In this document: positions 34,021 to 42,887 of the stretch, in pieces | Position numbering within the stretch: the first letter of the stretch is position 1 | How the letters are laid out: each line of letters opens with the position of its first letter | Origin: an uncultured Prevotella sp. | GTDB lineage: Bacteria; Bacteroidota; Bacteroidia; Bacteroidales; Bacteroidaceae | Length of the DNA stretch: 59,527 nucleotides | Direction of reading: 5' to 3' | NCBI GenBank assembly: GCA_900544825.1 | Contig: UQWP01000005.1 | Location: 1-59,527, forward strand | The notes under the pieces: generated by a model | Told to the model about the DNA's origin: nothing | Databases searched by the model: none | Seen by the model: only the letters and a program-made list of their open reading frames with translations | Made by a program: the position numbers and the translations under genes

Positions 34021-35685
34021 ATGAAAAAAGTATTGGTTTCATTGCTGATGGCGCTCCTCGTGGTGCCATCTATTGCACAAACAGATAAAGATCACGATTT
34101 CAAGATGGCTAAGAATATGGATATCTTCAATGCTATCTATAAGAATCTTGACCTGATGTACGTTGATACGCTCGATGCCGAAGAGGTGGTGGGTAATGGC
34201 GTTAAGGCGATGTTGGGAAGCCTCGACCCTTATACAACTTACTATCCGGAGGAAAAAGTCAACGAACTGAAGAATATGCTCACCGGCAAATATGCAGGTG
34301 TGGGAGCTGTGGTGCGCTATAACTTCCAGTTGCAGCGTGTGTGCATCAGTGAACCTTATGCCAACATGCCTGCTGCAGAAGTGGGATTGAAAAAGGGTGA
34401 TATCATCCTGAGTATTGATGACGAGGATATGACCAATAAGGAAGTGGGCTATGTGAGCGATCATCTTCGTGGAGAACCGGGTTCTTCCTTTATGTTGAAG
34501 GTAAAGCGACCAAGTACAGGTAAGATACTGAAGGTTAAGGTAACTCGCCGTACCATCCAGATGCCTTTCCTACCATATTACGGAATGATGGAAGATGGTA
34601 TCGGTTACATCAACTTCAATTCTTTCACCGATAATTGTGCTAAGGATGTGCGACGTGCTTTCATTGATCTGAAGAAGCAGGGAGCCAAGGGACTCGTCTT
34701 TGACCTCAGAAGCAATGGAGGTGGTTCGGTGAGCGAAGCTGTGAGCATCGTCAATATGTTCTTGCCAAAGGGAAAGACCGTATTGAAGATGAAAGGTAGA
34801 TTGCAACGTTCCAACAATGAATACAAGACAACGGTAGAACCTGTTGATTCCGTGATGCCGATGGTAGTTCTGGTGAGTGGAAACACAGCCAGTTCCAGCG
34901 AGATTATGAGCGGTAGTCTGCAGGACTATGACCGTGCTATTATATTAGGTACGCGCACGTATGGAAAAGGACTGGTACAGACCACAATGGATTTGCCATA
35001 CAATGGACAGATGAAACTTACCACAGCCAAGTATTACATCCCAAGTGGCAGATGCGTGCAGGCGCTTAACTACAAGCATGCTAAAGGCGGCTATGTAGAG
35101 CATGTTCCCGACTCGCTTACCAAGGTGTTCTATACTGCCGGAGGCAGAGAGGTGCGTGATGGAGGCGGCGTGAAGCCGGATGTAGAGGTGAAGCCGGATT
35201 CCTTGCCGAACATTGCTTTCTATCTCGCCGGTGCCCGCGACAGTAATGAGGTGATGCTCAACTACGAAGTGGATTACATCGCCAAGCATCCTACTATTGC
35301 GCCTGCTAAGGATTTTACACTGACAGATGCAGACTATGATGAGTTTAAGGCCCGTGTTCTTAAAGCGGATTTCAAGTACGACCGTGAGACAGAGAAATAT
35401 CTCAAGGATTTGGAGAAACTCGCTAAGTTTGAAGGATATTACGAGGATGCAAAGCCTGAGTTCGAGGCATTGAAAAAGAAGCTGAGTCACAATGTGGCGA
35501 AAGACTTGGATTTCAACAAAGAATATATTAAGCAGCTTTTGGAAAACGACATCGTGGCAGCTTATTATTTCCAGGCTGGAGCCATCCAGAATTCCCTGCG
35601 CTACGACAAGCAGGTTAAGGCTGCCGTCAAGTTGTTAAAATCTCCGGAAGAATACGGAAAAATACTCCATCCTGTGAAGAAATAG
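34021..35685 (+). CDS. S41 family C-terminal processing peptidase
   Basis: A 554-residue periplasmic protease with a signal peptide (MKKVLVSLLMALLVVPSIAQ). The PDZ domain is at about 85-165 (YANMPAAEVGLKKGDIILSI). The S41 core has FDLRSNGGGSVSEAVSIVNM, the catalytic Ser in SGNTASSSEIMSGSL and the Lys in GTRTYGKGLVQTTMD. A helical C-terminal extension of about 150 residues follows. It is CtpA/Prc-like and probably trims periplasmic or outer-membrane proteins. It has a -7-like TACTTTTG at 33984. Confidence 0.93.
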   Translation: MKKVLVSLLMALLVVPSIAQTDKDHDFKMAKNMDIFNAIYKNLDLMYVDTLDAEEVVGNGVKAMLGSLDPYTTYYPEEKVNELKNMLTGKYAGVGAVVRYNFQLQRVCISEPYANMPAAEVGLKKGDIILSIDDEDMTNKEVGYVSDHLRGEPGSSFMLKVKRPSTGKILKVKVTRRTIQMPFLPYYGMMEDGIGYINFNSFTDNCAKDVRRAFIDLKKQGAKGLVFDLRSNGGGSVSEAVSIVNMFLPKGKTVLKMKGRLQRSNNEYKTTVEPVDSVMPMVVLVSGNTASSSEIMSGSLQDYDRAIILGTRTYGKGLVQTTMDLPYNGQMKLTTAKYYIPSGRCVQALNYKHAKGGYVEHVPDSLTKVFYTAGGREVRDGGGVKPDVEVKPDSLPNIAFYLAGARDSNEVMLNYEVDYIAKHPTIAPAKDFTLTDADYDEFKARVLKADFKYDRETEKYLKDLEKLAKFEGYYEDAKPEFEALKKKLSHNVAKDLDFNKEYIKQLLENDIVAAYYFQAGAIQNSLRYDKQVKAAVKLLKSPEEYGKILHPVKK

Positions 35686-35692
35686 CAACAAA

Positions 35693-35724
35693 AACCTGCA
35701 CAATCGCCTAAAATTGCGCAGGTT
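35693..35724 (+). terminator. Hairpin after the S41 protease
   Basis: AACCTGCACAAT (35693-35704) pairs with ATTGCGCAGGTT (35713-35724) with one mismatch. No T run follows on the plus strand, so termination is doubtful. Confidence 0.4.
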
Positions 35725-35746
35725 ATGAATAAAAAACAGAAAAATC

Positions 35747-35778
35747 TTTGGAGATTTTCAAAAATATTAGTAATTTTG
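35747..35778 (+). promoter_or_regulatory. Promoter of rimP-nusA-infB
   Basis: TTTG at 35747-35750, 20 bp, TAATTTTG at 35771-35778. Confidence 0.75.
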
Positions 35779-35839
35779 CACACGTTCAGTGGAATGAGGG
35801 GCTCGCAAGAGTTCCTCATTTTATTTTAAATAGGTATAT

Positions 35840-36307
35840 ATGATAGATAAAAACGTCGTAAAAAAATTAGTTGATGAATGGCTCCAAGATCAGGAATATT
35901 TCTTGGTGGACATTGAAATCAGTCCAGACAATCGTATCGTAGTCGAGATTGACCATGTAGATGGTGTATGGATTGAAGATTGTGTGGCTTTGAGTAGATA
36001 TATCGAGGAACGATTGAGTCGTGATGACGAGGACTATGAGCTGGAAGTAGGCTCTGCTGGTCTGGGTCAACCATTCAAGGTCCCACAGCAGTATATCAAC
36101 TTCATTGGCAAGGAGGTAGAGGTGCTTGATGCTGACGGTATCAAGGTAAAGGGTATCTTGAAGGCTGTGGATGGCAATGATTTCACAGTAGGCGTAGAAG
36201 AAAAAGTGAAGGTAGAGGGCAAGAAGCGTCCTGTGAAGCAGGAGGTTGATCATGTTTACCAGATGGATAAAGTAAAATATACAAAATATATAATCAGTTT
36301 CAAATAA
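35840..36307 (+). CDS. rimP: Ribosome maturation factor RimP
   Basis: A 155-residue cytoplasmic factor for 30S assembly. The N-terminal domain has VDIEISPDNRIVVEIDHVDG and the motif DCVALSRYIEERLSRDDEDY, then ELEVGSAGLGQPFKVPQQYI with the conserved SAGLGQP. The C-terminal SH3-like domain follows from about residue 90. It lies 3 bp before nusA in the conserved rimP-nusA-infB order. Confidence 0.94.
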   Translation: MIDKNVVKKLVDEWLQDQEYFLVDIEISPDNRIVVEIDHVDGVWIEDCVALSRYIEERLSRDDEDYELEVGSAGLGQPFKVPQQYINFIGKEVEVLDADGIKVKGILKAVDGNDFTVGVEEKVKVEGKKRPVKQEVDHVYQMDKVKYTKYIISFK

Positions 36308-36310
36308 GCT

Positions 36311-37573
36311 ATGGCTAAAAAAGAGCAAGAATTAACAGCGAGTATGATTGATACATTCCGCGAGTTTAAAGAAACCAAGAATATCGACCGTACTACATTG
36401 GTAAGTGTATTGGAGGAAAGCTTCCGCAATGTACTTGCCAGGATTTTCGGTAGTGATGAGAATTTCGATGTGATTGTAAACCCGGACAAGGGTGACTTCG
36501 AGATTTATCGTAACCGTGTCGTTGTTGCTGATGGTGAGGTAGAGGATGAGAACAAGGAAATTACACTTACCGAAGCACGCAAGATTGAGCCTGACTATGA
36601 GGTAGGTGAGGATGTGAGCGAGAAGGTAGATTTCAATAAGTTCGGTCGCCGTGCCATCTTAACTCTTCGCCAGACTTTGGCTTCTAAGATTCTTGAGCTT
36701 GAGCACGACTCACTCTACAATAAGTATAAAGATCGTGTAGGACAGGTAATCTCTGGCGAGGTTTATCAGGTTTGGAAGCGCGAGGTTCTTATCGTTGATG
36801 ACGAGAACAACGAGTTGATGTTGCCTAAGACAGAGCAGATTCCTGGTGATATGTACCGTAAGGGAGAGACCGTACGCGCTGTCATCCTTCGTGTTGACAA
36901 CGATAACAACAATCCTAAGATTATCTTGAGCCGTATAGCACCAATTTTCCTGCAACGTCTGTTGGAGGCAGAGGTTCCTGAGATTGCTGATGGCTTGGTT
37001 GCTATCCGTCGCATTGCCCGTCTCCCAGGAGAGCGTGCCAAGATTGCAGTAGAGAGCTTCGATGAGCGTATCGACCCTGTTGGAGCTTGTGTAGGTGTTA
37101 AGGGTAGTCGTGTTCACGGTATCGTTCGCGAGCTTTGCAACGAGAACCTCGACGTCATCAACTATAGCTCTAATACCAAGCTGTTTATCCAGCGTGCCTT
37201 GGCACCAGCCAATATTACATCTGTGAATATCGACGAGGAGAACAAGAAGGCTGAGGTGTTCCTGAAGCCTGAGGAGGTTAGCCTGGCTATCGGCCGTGGC
37301 GGTATGAACATCAAGTTGGCTTCTATGTTGACAGAATACACCATCGACGTATTCCGTGAGGTAGATGAGAATGAGGCTGACGAGGATATCTATCTGGATG
37401 AATTCTCTGACGAGATTGACCAGTGGGTTATCGATGCCATCAAGGGTATCGGTTATGACACTGCTAAGCAGGTGCTCAATGCCCCACGTGACATGATCGT
37501 AGAGAAGGCTGACCTTGAGGAGGAAACCGTGGATAACGTACTCAAGGTATTGAGAGCTGAATTCGAACAATAA
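36311..37573 (+). CDS. nusA: Transcription termination/antitermination factor NusA
   Basis: A 420-residue NusA. The N-terminal RNA-polymerase-binding domain is about 1-130, S1 about 135-205 (GQVISGEVYQVWKREVLIVD), then two KH domains (RIDPVGACVGVKGSRVHGIV; EEVSLAIGRGGMNIKLASML). The acidic C-terminal part (ENEADEDIYLDEFSDEIDQW) is shorter than in E. coli, which has two extra repeats. It is in operon with rimP and infB. Confidence 0.96.
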   Translation: MAKKEQELTASMIDTFREFKETKNIDRTTLVSVLEESFRNVLARIFGSDENFDVIVNPDKGDFEIYRNRVVVADGEVEDENKEITLTEARKIEPDYEVGEDVSEKVDFNKFGRRAILTLRQTLASKILELEHDSLYNKYKDRVGQVISGEVYQVWKREVLIVDDENNELMLPKTEQIPGDMYRKGETVRAVILRVDNDNNNPKIILSRIAPIFLQRLLEAEVPEIADGLVAIRRIARLPGERAKIAVESFDERIDPVGACVGVKGSRVHGIVRELCNENLDVINYSSNTKLFIQRALAPANITSVNIDEENKKAEVFLKPEEVSLAIGRGGMNIKLASMLTEYTIDVFREVDENEADEDIYLDEFSDEIDQWVIDAIKGIGYDTAKQVLNAPRDMIVEKADLEEETVDNVLKVLRAEFEQ

Positions 37574-37602
37574 TTTCCCTTGCTGGCGAGTGCTTGCAGG
37601 GA
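37574..37602 (+). other. Hairpin in the nusA-infB gap
   Basis: TTCCCTTGC pairs with GCAGGGAA around a small loop, with one bulge. It lies 35 bp before infB. No T run follows directly. It may be an RNA processing or pausing site, or chance. Confidence 0.35.
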
Positions 37603-37636
37603 ATCTAACTTTTAAAATAGGAGAATAAAATAATTT

Positions 37637-40528
37637 ATGAGCATCAGATTAAATAAAGCACTACGTGAATTGAATATAGGACTTCAGACGGCAGTTGAAT
37701 TCCTAGAAAAAAGAAAGGACCTGGGAGAGGTCAAGGCCGAACCGAGCTTCAAACTCAGCGACCAGCAATACAAGGCATTGAACGATGCCTTCAGTCAAGA
37801 TAAGGAGGTTCGTGATCAGGCCGAGAAACTCATCACCAAAAAGGCCAAGGATAAAAAGCGTGCGCCTGAGCAGAAAGACCATCGTGCCGAAAGCTTATTG
37901 GAGTCGGGTAACCAGCAGCAGTATAAGCCGTTGGGTAAGATCGACTTGGATAGCATCGGAAAGGGTAAGTCTGCAGAGTCTGCTGCTAAAAAGTCGGAGG
38001 CACCGAAGCATGAGACTGCTGCCGTCAGTCCTGCGCCAGTGAAAGAAGCTCATCGTAATGAGCCAAAACATGACCAGAGATCTAACCATGGGTCTCATCA
38101 AAAACAAGAGATGAAACAAGAGAATCAGCAAAAGTCACAGCAGCCAAAGATGAACGACTTTAAGGGTCAGAAGAATGCTGCACAAGGTAACAAGAATGTA
38201 GAGGCTCAGCAGCAGAATGCTGAGCAGAAGACTGCTGACAACAGCCAGCCTTCTAGCGTGTTCACATTGAAGAGTGAGAAGAAATATACTTCAAATGAAC
38301 CTAAGGTGTTGGGTAAGATTGATCTTTCTTCTCTCAATCAGAGCACTCGTCCTAAGAAGAAGTCTAAGGAGGAGCGCCGCAAGGAGCGTGAGGAGAAGTT
38401 GGCGCAGCAGCACAATGATCGCAAGAAGCGTGTTCGTATCAACAAGGAGCGTGTTGACATCAATGCCGAGGCTAAGAACAACAGTGCCGAGGGTAATGGC
38501 CAGAATAAGGGTAACAATGGTGGCAACAACAAGAAGAATAAGAACAAGAATAGAAATAATAATAACAATAATAACAACCGCGGCAATAACAATAACAACC
38601 GTGGCAACCAGCGTCAGATTGAGGTGGACGACGAGGCTGTAGCACGCCAGGTAAAGGAGACTCTCGCTCGCTTGACCAGCAAGAACCAGAACAAGAAGGG
38701 TGCTAAGTATCGTAAGGAGAAGCGTGAGGCTGTGCAGGAGAAGTTGCAGGATCAGGCTCGTCAGGAGCAGAAGGAAAGCAAGATTCTGAAGCTTACAGAG
38801 TTCGTTACCGTTAGCGAGTTGGCTACGATGATGGACATCAGCGTTACTCAGGTTATCTCTACCTTGATGGGTGTAGGTATCATGGTATCTATCAACCAGC
38901 GTCTGGATGCTGAGACCATCAACATGGTGGCTGAGGAGTTCGGTTTCAAGACCGAATACGTGAGTGCCGAGGTTCAGGAGGCAGTGAGCGAGGAAGAGGA
39001 TGATGAGAACGACTTGCTTCCACGTGCTCCAATCGTAACCGTCATGGGTCACGTTGACCATGGTAAGACCTCTTTGCTCGACTATATCCGCAATACCAAT
39101 GTGATTGCCGGTGAGGCAGGTGGTATTACCCAGCACATCGGTGCTTACAGTGTTACTCTGAACAGCGGTCGCAAGGTTACCTTCCTGGATACCCCAGGTC
39201 ATGAGGCGTTTACCGCTATGCGTGCCCGTGGTGCTCAGGCTACCGATATCGCCATCATCATCATTGCAGCCGATGACTCTGTGATGCCTACTACCAAGGA
39301 GGCTATCGCCCATGCTCAGGCTGCTGGTGTGCCAATGGTATTCGCTATCAACAAGATAGATAAGCCAGGTGCTAACCCAGACCGTATCCGTGAGGACTTG
39401 GCTAATATGAACCTGCTCGTTGAGGAGTGGGGTGGTAAGTATCAGTGCCAGGAAATCAGTGCCAAGAAGGGTATCGGTGTTCACGACTTGCTCGACAAGG
39501 TGCTTCTCGAGGCTGATATGCTCGACTTGAAGGCTAATCCTAACCGTCGTGCCACTGGTACCATCATCGAGTCTTCTCTTGACAAGGGTCGTGGATATGT
39601 TTCTACCGTATTGGTAGCCAACGGTACCTTGAAGGTAGGCGACATCGTACTCGCCGGTACTTCTTGGGGTCGTGTCAAGGCGATGTTCAATGAGCGTAAT
39701 GCCAACATCAAGTCGGCTGCTCCAGCTGAGCCAGCTATCATCCTCGGTTTGAACGGTGCGCCTACAGCAGGTGACCAGTTCCACGTAATCGAGACAGAGC
39801 AGGAGGCTCGCGAAATCGCCAACAAGCGTGAGCAGTTGCAGCGTGAGCAGGGCTTGCGTACTCAGAAGCGCTTGACCTTGGGTGATATTTCTCACCGTAT
39901 CGCACGTGGTGAGTTCCATGAGTTGAACGTCATCGTGAAGGGTGATACCGACGGTTCTGTTGAGGCTTTGAGCGACTCATTCATTAAGCTTTCTACCGAG
40001 AAGGTTCAGGTGAACGTAGTGAACAAGGCGGTAGGTCAGATTTCTGAGAACGATGTGATGCTGGCATCTGCTTCAGATGCAGTCATCGTTGGTTTCCAGG
40101 TTCGTCCATCTGCCGATGCTCGCAAGGCTGCCGACCGTGAGGGTGTTGAAATCAACACATACTCTATCATCTACGATGCTATCGACGATATCAAGAGCGC
40201 GATGGTAGGTATGCTCGACAAGGTGAAGAAGGAAATCATCACCGGTCAGGTTGAGGTGAAGCAGACCTTCAAGATTTCTAAGGTGGGTACTATTGCCGGT
40301 GGTCTCGTTACCGAGGGTAAGGTACACGCTAAGGATAAGGCTCGCGTCATCCGTGACGGTATCGTGATCCGTACTGCAGAAATCGGTGCCTTGAAGCGTT
40401 ACAAGGACGATGTCAAGGAGGTGGTTACCGGTATGGAGTGCGGTTTGAGCCTCGTCAACTACAACGATATCCAGGAGGGCGATGTTATCGAGACCTTCAC
40501 AGAGATCGAGGTAGAGCAGAAATTGTAA
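37637..40528 (+). CDS. infB: Translation initiation factor IF-2
   Basis: A 963-residue GTPase that places initiator tRNA on the 30S subunit. The first about 330 residues are low complexity: a Lys/Glu/Gln-rich stretch, then an Asn-rich run (about 290-330, KNKNRNNNNNNNNRGNNNNN). The IF2_N domain follows (about 385-440). The G domain has VTVMGHVDHGKTSLLDY, FLDTPGHEAFTAM and FAINKIDKPGANPDRI. Domains II-IV end at IEVEQKL. The order rimP-nusA-infB is conserved, but rbfA and truB do not follow. Confidence 0.97.
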   Translation: MSIRLNKALRELNIGLQTAVEFLEKRKDLGEVKAEPSFKLSDQQYKALNDAFSQDKEVRDQAEKLITKKAKDKKRAPEQKDHRAESLLESGNQQQYKPLGKIDLDSIGKGKSAESAAKKSEAPKHETAAVSPAPVKEAHRNEPKHDQRSNHGSHQKQEMKQENQQKSQQPKMNDFKGQKNAAQGNKNVEAQQQNAEQKTADNSQPSSVFTLKSEKKYTSNEPKVLGKIDLSSLNQSTRPKKKSKEERRKEREEKLAQQHNDRKKRVRINKERVDINAEAKNNSAEGNGQNKGNNGGNNKKNKNKNRNNNNNNNNRGNNNNNRGNQRQIEVDDEAVARQVKETLARLTSKNQNKKGAKYRKEKREAVQEKLQDQARQEQKESKILKLTEFVTVSELATMMDISVTQVISTLMGVGIMVSINQRLDAETINMVAEEFGFKTEYVSAEVQEAVSEEEDDENDLLPRAPIVTVMGHVDHGKTSLLDYIRNTNVIAGEAGGITQHIGAYSVTLNSGRKVTFLDTPGHEAFTAMRARGAQATDIAIIIIAADDSVMPTTKEAIAHAQAAGVPMVFAINKIDKPGANPDRIREDLANMNLLVEEWGGKYQCQEISAKKGIGVHDLLDKVLLEADMLDLKANPNRRATGTIIESSLDKGRGYVSTVLVANGTLKVGDIVLAGTSWGRVKAMFNERNANIKSAAPAEPAIILGLNGAPTAGDQFHVIETEQEAREIANKREQLQREQGLRTQKRLTLGDISHRIARGEFHELNVIVKGDTDGSVEALSDSFIKLSTEKVQVNVVNKAVGQISENDVMLASASDAVIVGFQVRPSADARKAADREGVEINTYSIIYDAIDDIKSAMVGMLDKVKKEIITGQVEVKQTFKISKVGTIAGGLVTEGKVHAKDKARVIRDGIVIRTAEIGALKRYKDDVKEVVTGMECGLSLVNYNDIQEGDVIETFTEIEVEQKL

Positions 40529-40556
40529 TATAGCATATATTATATATAATTAAGGT

Positions 40557-40584
40557 AGGGATGAGTCCTCAGCGGCTTATCCCT
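40557..40584 (+). terminator. Hairpin between infB and sufB
   Basis: AGGGATGAG (40557-40565) pairs with CTTATCCCT (40576-40584), 9 bp with one G-T pair, loop TCCTCAGCGG. No strong T run follows. It is a weak terminator or leader structure. Confidence 0.4.
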
Positions 40585-40622
40585 ATTTAGGGTTAAAATA
40601 ACGAAAGGTTATTCTAAATAAA

Positions 40623-42074
40623 ATGGCAGAAATAGAGAAAGAACAGAATCAGGTTGTCAAGGATGTGATAGACCAGAAATATGAGTATGGTTTTACCACC
40701 GATGTACATACTGAAATCATAGAAAAGGGTCTCAACGAGGATGTTGTGCGCCTGATCTCGCAGAAGAAGGGAGAGCCAGACTGGATGCTCGAATTTCGTC
40801 TGAAAGCCTACAATTACTGGAAGACGCTCAAGGAGCCAAAGTGGGGACACGTTCACGTGCCACCTATTGACTACCAGGAGATTTCATACTATGCCGATCC
40901 TTTGGCTAAGAAACCAAAGAATAAGGAGATAGACCCAGAGTTGGAGAAGACATTCGATAAGCTCGGCATTCCTCTGGAGGAGCGTCTGGCTTTGAGCGGC
41001 ACCGCCGTAGATGCCATCATGGACTCTGTGTCGGTGAAGACTACCTTCAAGGAGAAACTCCGTGAGAAGGGCGTCATCTTCTGCAGTATCGGTGAGGCAG
41101 TGAAGGAGCATCCTGATTTGGTAAGAGAGTATCTGGGAACCGTGGTTCCTTATCGTGATAACTTCTATGCAGCCTTAAACAGTTGCGTATTCAGTGATGG
41201 CTCATTCGTTTATATTCCTAAGGGCGTCCGCTGTCCGATGGAGTTGAGCAGTTACTTCCGCATCAATGCCCGTAACACCGGTCAGTTTGAGCGTACATTG
41301 ATCATCGCCGATGATGATGCCTACGTTTCTTACCTGGAGGGATGTACTGCGCCAATGCGTGATGAGAACCAGCTCCATGCGGCTATCGTAGAGATTATCG
41401 TCAAGGATAATGCTGAGGTGAAGTATTCTACCGTTCAGAACTGGTATCCTGGTGATGAACATGGTAAGGGTGGTGTGCTGAACCTGGTAACCAAGCGAGG
41501 CGACTTGCGTGGTGTGAACTCTAAGTTGAGTTGGACTCAGGTAGAAACAGGTTCTGCGATTACCTGGAAGTATCCTTCCTGCATCTTGCGTGGCGACAAC
41601 TCTGTGGCTGAGTTCTACAGTGTGGCTGTTACCAACAACTATCAGGAGGCTGATACCGGTACCAAGATGATTCACATGGGTAAGAACACCAAGAGTACCA
41701 TCATCTCGAAGGGTATTTCGGCTGGTCATAGCCAGAATTCCTACCGTGGCCTGGTTCGTGCCACATCCAATGCCGACAATGCCCGCAACTACAGTTCCTG
41801 CGACTCTTTGTTGCTGGGTAGCGATTGTGGAGCGCATACCTTCCCATATATGGATGCCCATAACGATACAGCCGTGTTCGAGCATGAGGCAACCACCTCG
41901 AAGATTTCAGAAGACCAGCTCTTCTATTGCAATCAGCGAGGCATTCCTACCGAGGAGGCTGTCGGCTTGATCGTAAACGGTTATGCCAAGGATGTACTCA
42001 ACAAGTTGCCTATGGAGTTTGCCGTAGAGGCACAGAAACTCCTGAGTGTTTCACTCGAAGGAACCGTAGGATAA
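40623..42074 (+). CDS. sufB: Fe-S cluster assembly protein SufB
   Basis: A 483-residue scaffold subunit of the SufBCD complex in the cytoplasm. It has the right-handed beta-helix core typical of SufB, with GVRCPMELSSYFRINARNTG, FERTLIIADDDAYVSYLEGC and the conserved Cys segment ARNYSSCDSLLLGSDCGAHT. The N-terminal helices include KKGEPDWMLEFRLKAYNYW. It is the first of four suf genes and lies 94 bp after infB. Confidence 0.96.
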   Translation: MAEIEKEQNQVVKDVIDQKYEYGFTTDVHTEIIEKGLNEDVVRLISQKKGEPDWMLEFRLKAYNYWKTLKEPKWGHVHVPPIDYQEISYYADPLAKKPKNKEIDPELEKTFDKLGIPLEERLALSGTAVDAIMDSVSVKTTFKEKLREKGVIFCSIGEAVKEHPDLVREYLGTVVPYRDNFYAALNSCVFSDGSFVYIPKGVRCPMELSSYFRINARNTGQFERTLIIADDDAYVSYLEGCTAPMRDENQLHAAIVEIIVKDNAEVKYSTVQNWYPGDEHGKGGVLNLVTKRGDLRGVNSKLSWTQVETGSAITWKYPSCILRGDNSVAEFYSVAVTNNYQEADTGTKMIHMGKNTKSTIISKGISAGHSQNSYRGLVRATSNADNARNYSSCDSLLLGSDCGAHTFPYMDAHNDTAVFEHEATTSKISEDQLFYCNQRGIPTEEAVGLIVNGYAKDVLNKLPMEFAVEAQKLLSVSLEGTVG

Positions 42075-42117
42075 TCATCATAATTCTCGATGAAATCGAT
42101 AAAAATTGACTAAAATT

Positions 42118-42873
42118 ATGTTAGAGGTAAAGAATCTGCATGCTACTATTGCAGGCAAAGAAATATTGAAAGGTATCAACCTGACTATTAATGATGGTGA
42201 GATACATGCTATCATGGGACCTAACGGTTCCGGTAAGTCAACCTTGAGCGCTGTGCTCACAGGTAACCCTCTCTATACTGTAACCGAGGGTGAGGCTATC
42301 TTCAACGGCAAGAACCTTCTGGATATGAAGCCAGAGGATCGTGCCCGTGAAGGCTTGTTCCTCTCTTTCCAGTATCCGGTAGAGATTCCTGGTGTATCCA
42401 TGACTAACTTCATGCGTGCGGCTATCAATGCCAAGCGCGAGTATCAGGGTTTGGAGCCATTGAACACAAGTGAATTCATGAAGCTGATGCGTGAGAAGCG
42501 CGAGTTGGTGGAATTGGACAGTAAGTTGGCTCGCCGTTCTGTAAACGAAGGTTTCTCGGGTGGTGAGAAGAAGCGCAACGAGATTTTCCAGATGGCTATG
42601 CTGGAGCCAAAACTCTCTATCCTTGATGAAACCGACTCTGGTCTCGACGTGGATGCGATGCGTATTGTAGCTGATGGTGTGAACAAGATGCATACCGACC
42701 AGACTTCTGCCATTGTCATCACTCACTACGAGCGTCTGCTCGATATGATTAAGCCAAGTGTGGTTCACGTTCTCTATAAGGGTAGAATCGTGAAGACTGC
42801 AGGTCCTGAACTTGCCAAGGAGATTGAGGTTCGTGGCTACGACTGGATCAAGGCTGAAGTAGATGAGAAATAA
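42118..42873 (+). CDS. sufC: Fe-S assembly ATPase SufC
   Basis: A 251-residue ABC-type ATPase from the ATG at 42118, which gives MLEVKNLHATIAGKEIL; an in-frame ATG at 42106 would add four residues. Walker A is AIMGPNGSGKSTLSAVL, the signature is SVNEGFSGGEKKRNEIFQMA, Walker B LSILDETDSGLDVDAMRIVA, and the switch His is in IVITHYERLLDMI. It drives the SufBCD complex. Confidence 0.96.
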   Translation: MLEVKNLHATIAGKEILKGINLTINDGEIHAIMGPNGSGKSTLSAVLTGNPLYTVTEGEAIFNGKNLLDMKPEDRAREGLFLSFQYPVEIPGVSMTNFMRAAINAKREYQGLEPLNTSEFMKLMREKRELVELDSKLARRSVNEGFSGGEKKRNEIFQMAMLEPKLSILDETDSGLDVDAMRIVADGVNKMHTDQTSAIVITHYERLLDMIKPSVVHVLYKGRIVKTAGPELAKEIEVRGYDWIKAEVDEK

Positions 42874-42887
42874 TAAGGAGGATAGCT

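Noticed and set aside
38291..39919. A 542-codon open frame opposite infB
   Set aside because: It is low complexity and hydrophobic because it is the complement of the Asn/Lys/Glu-rich IF-2 region.
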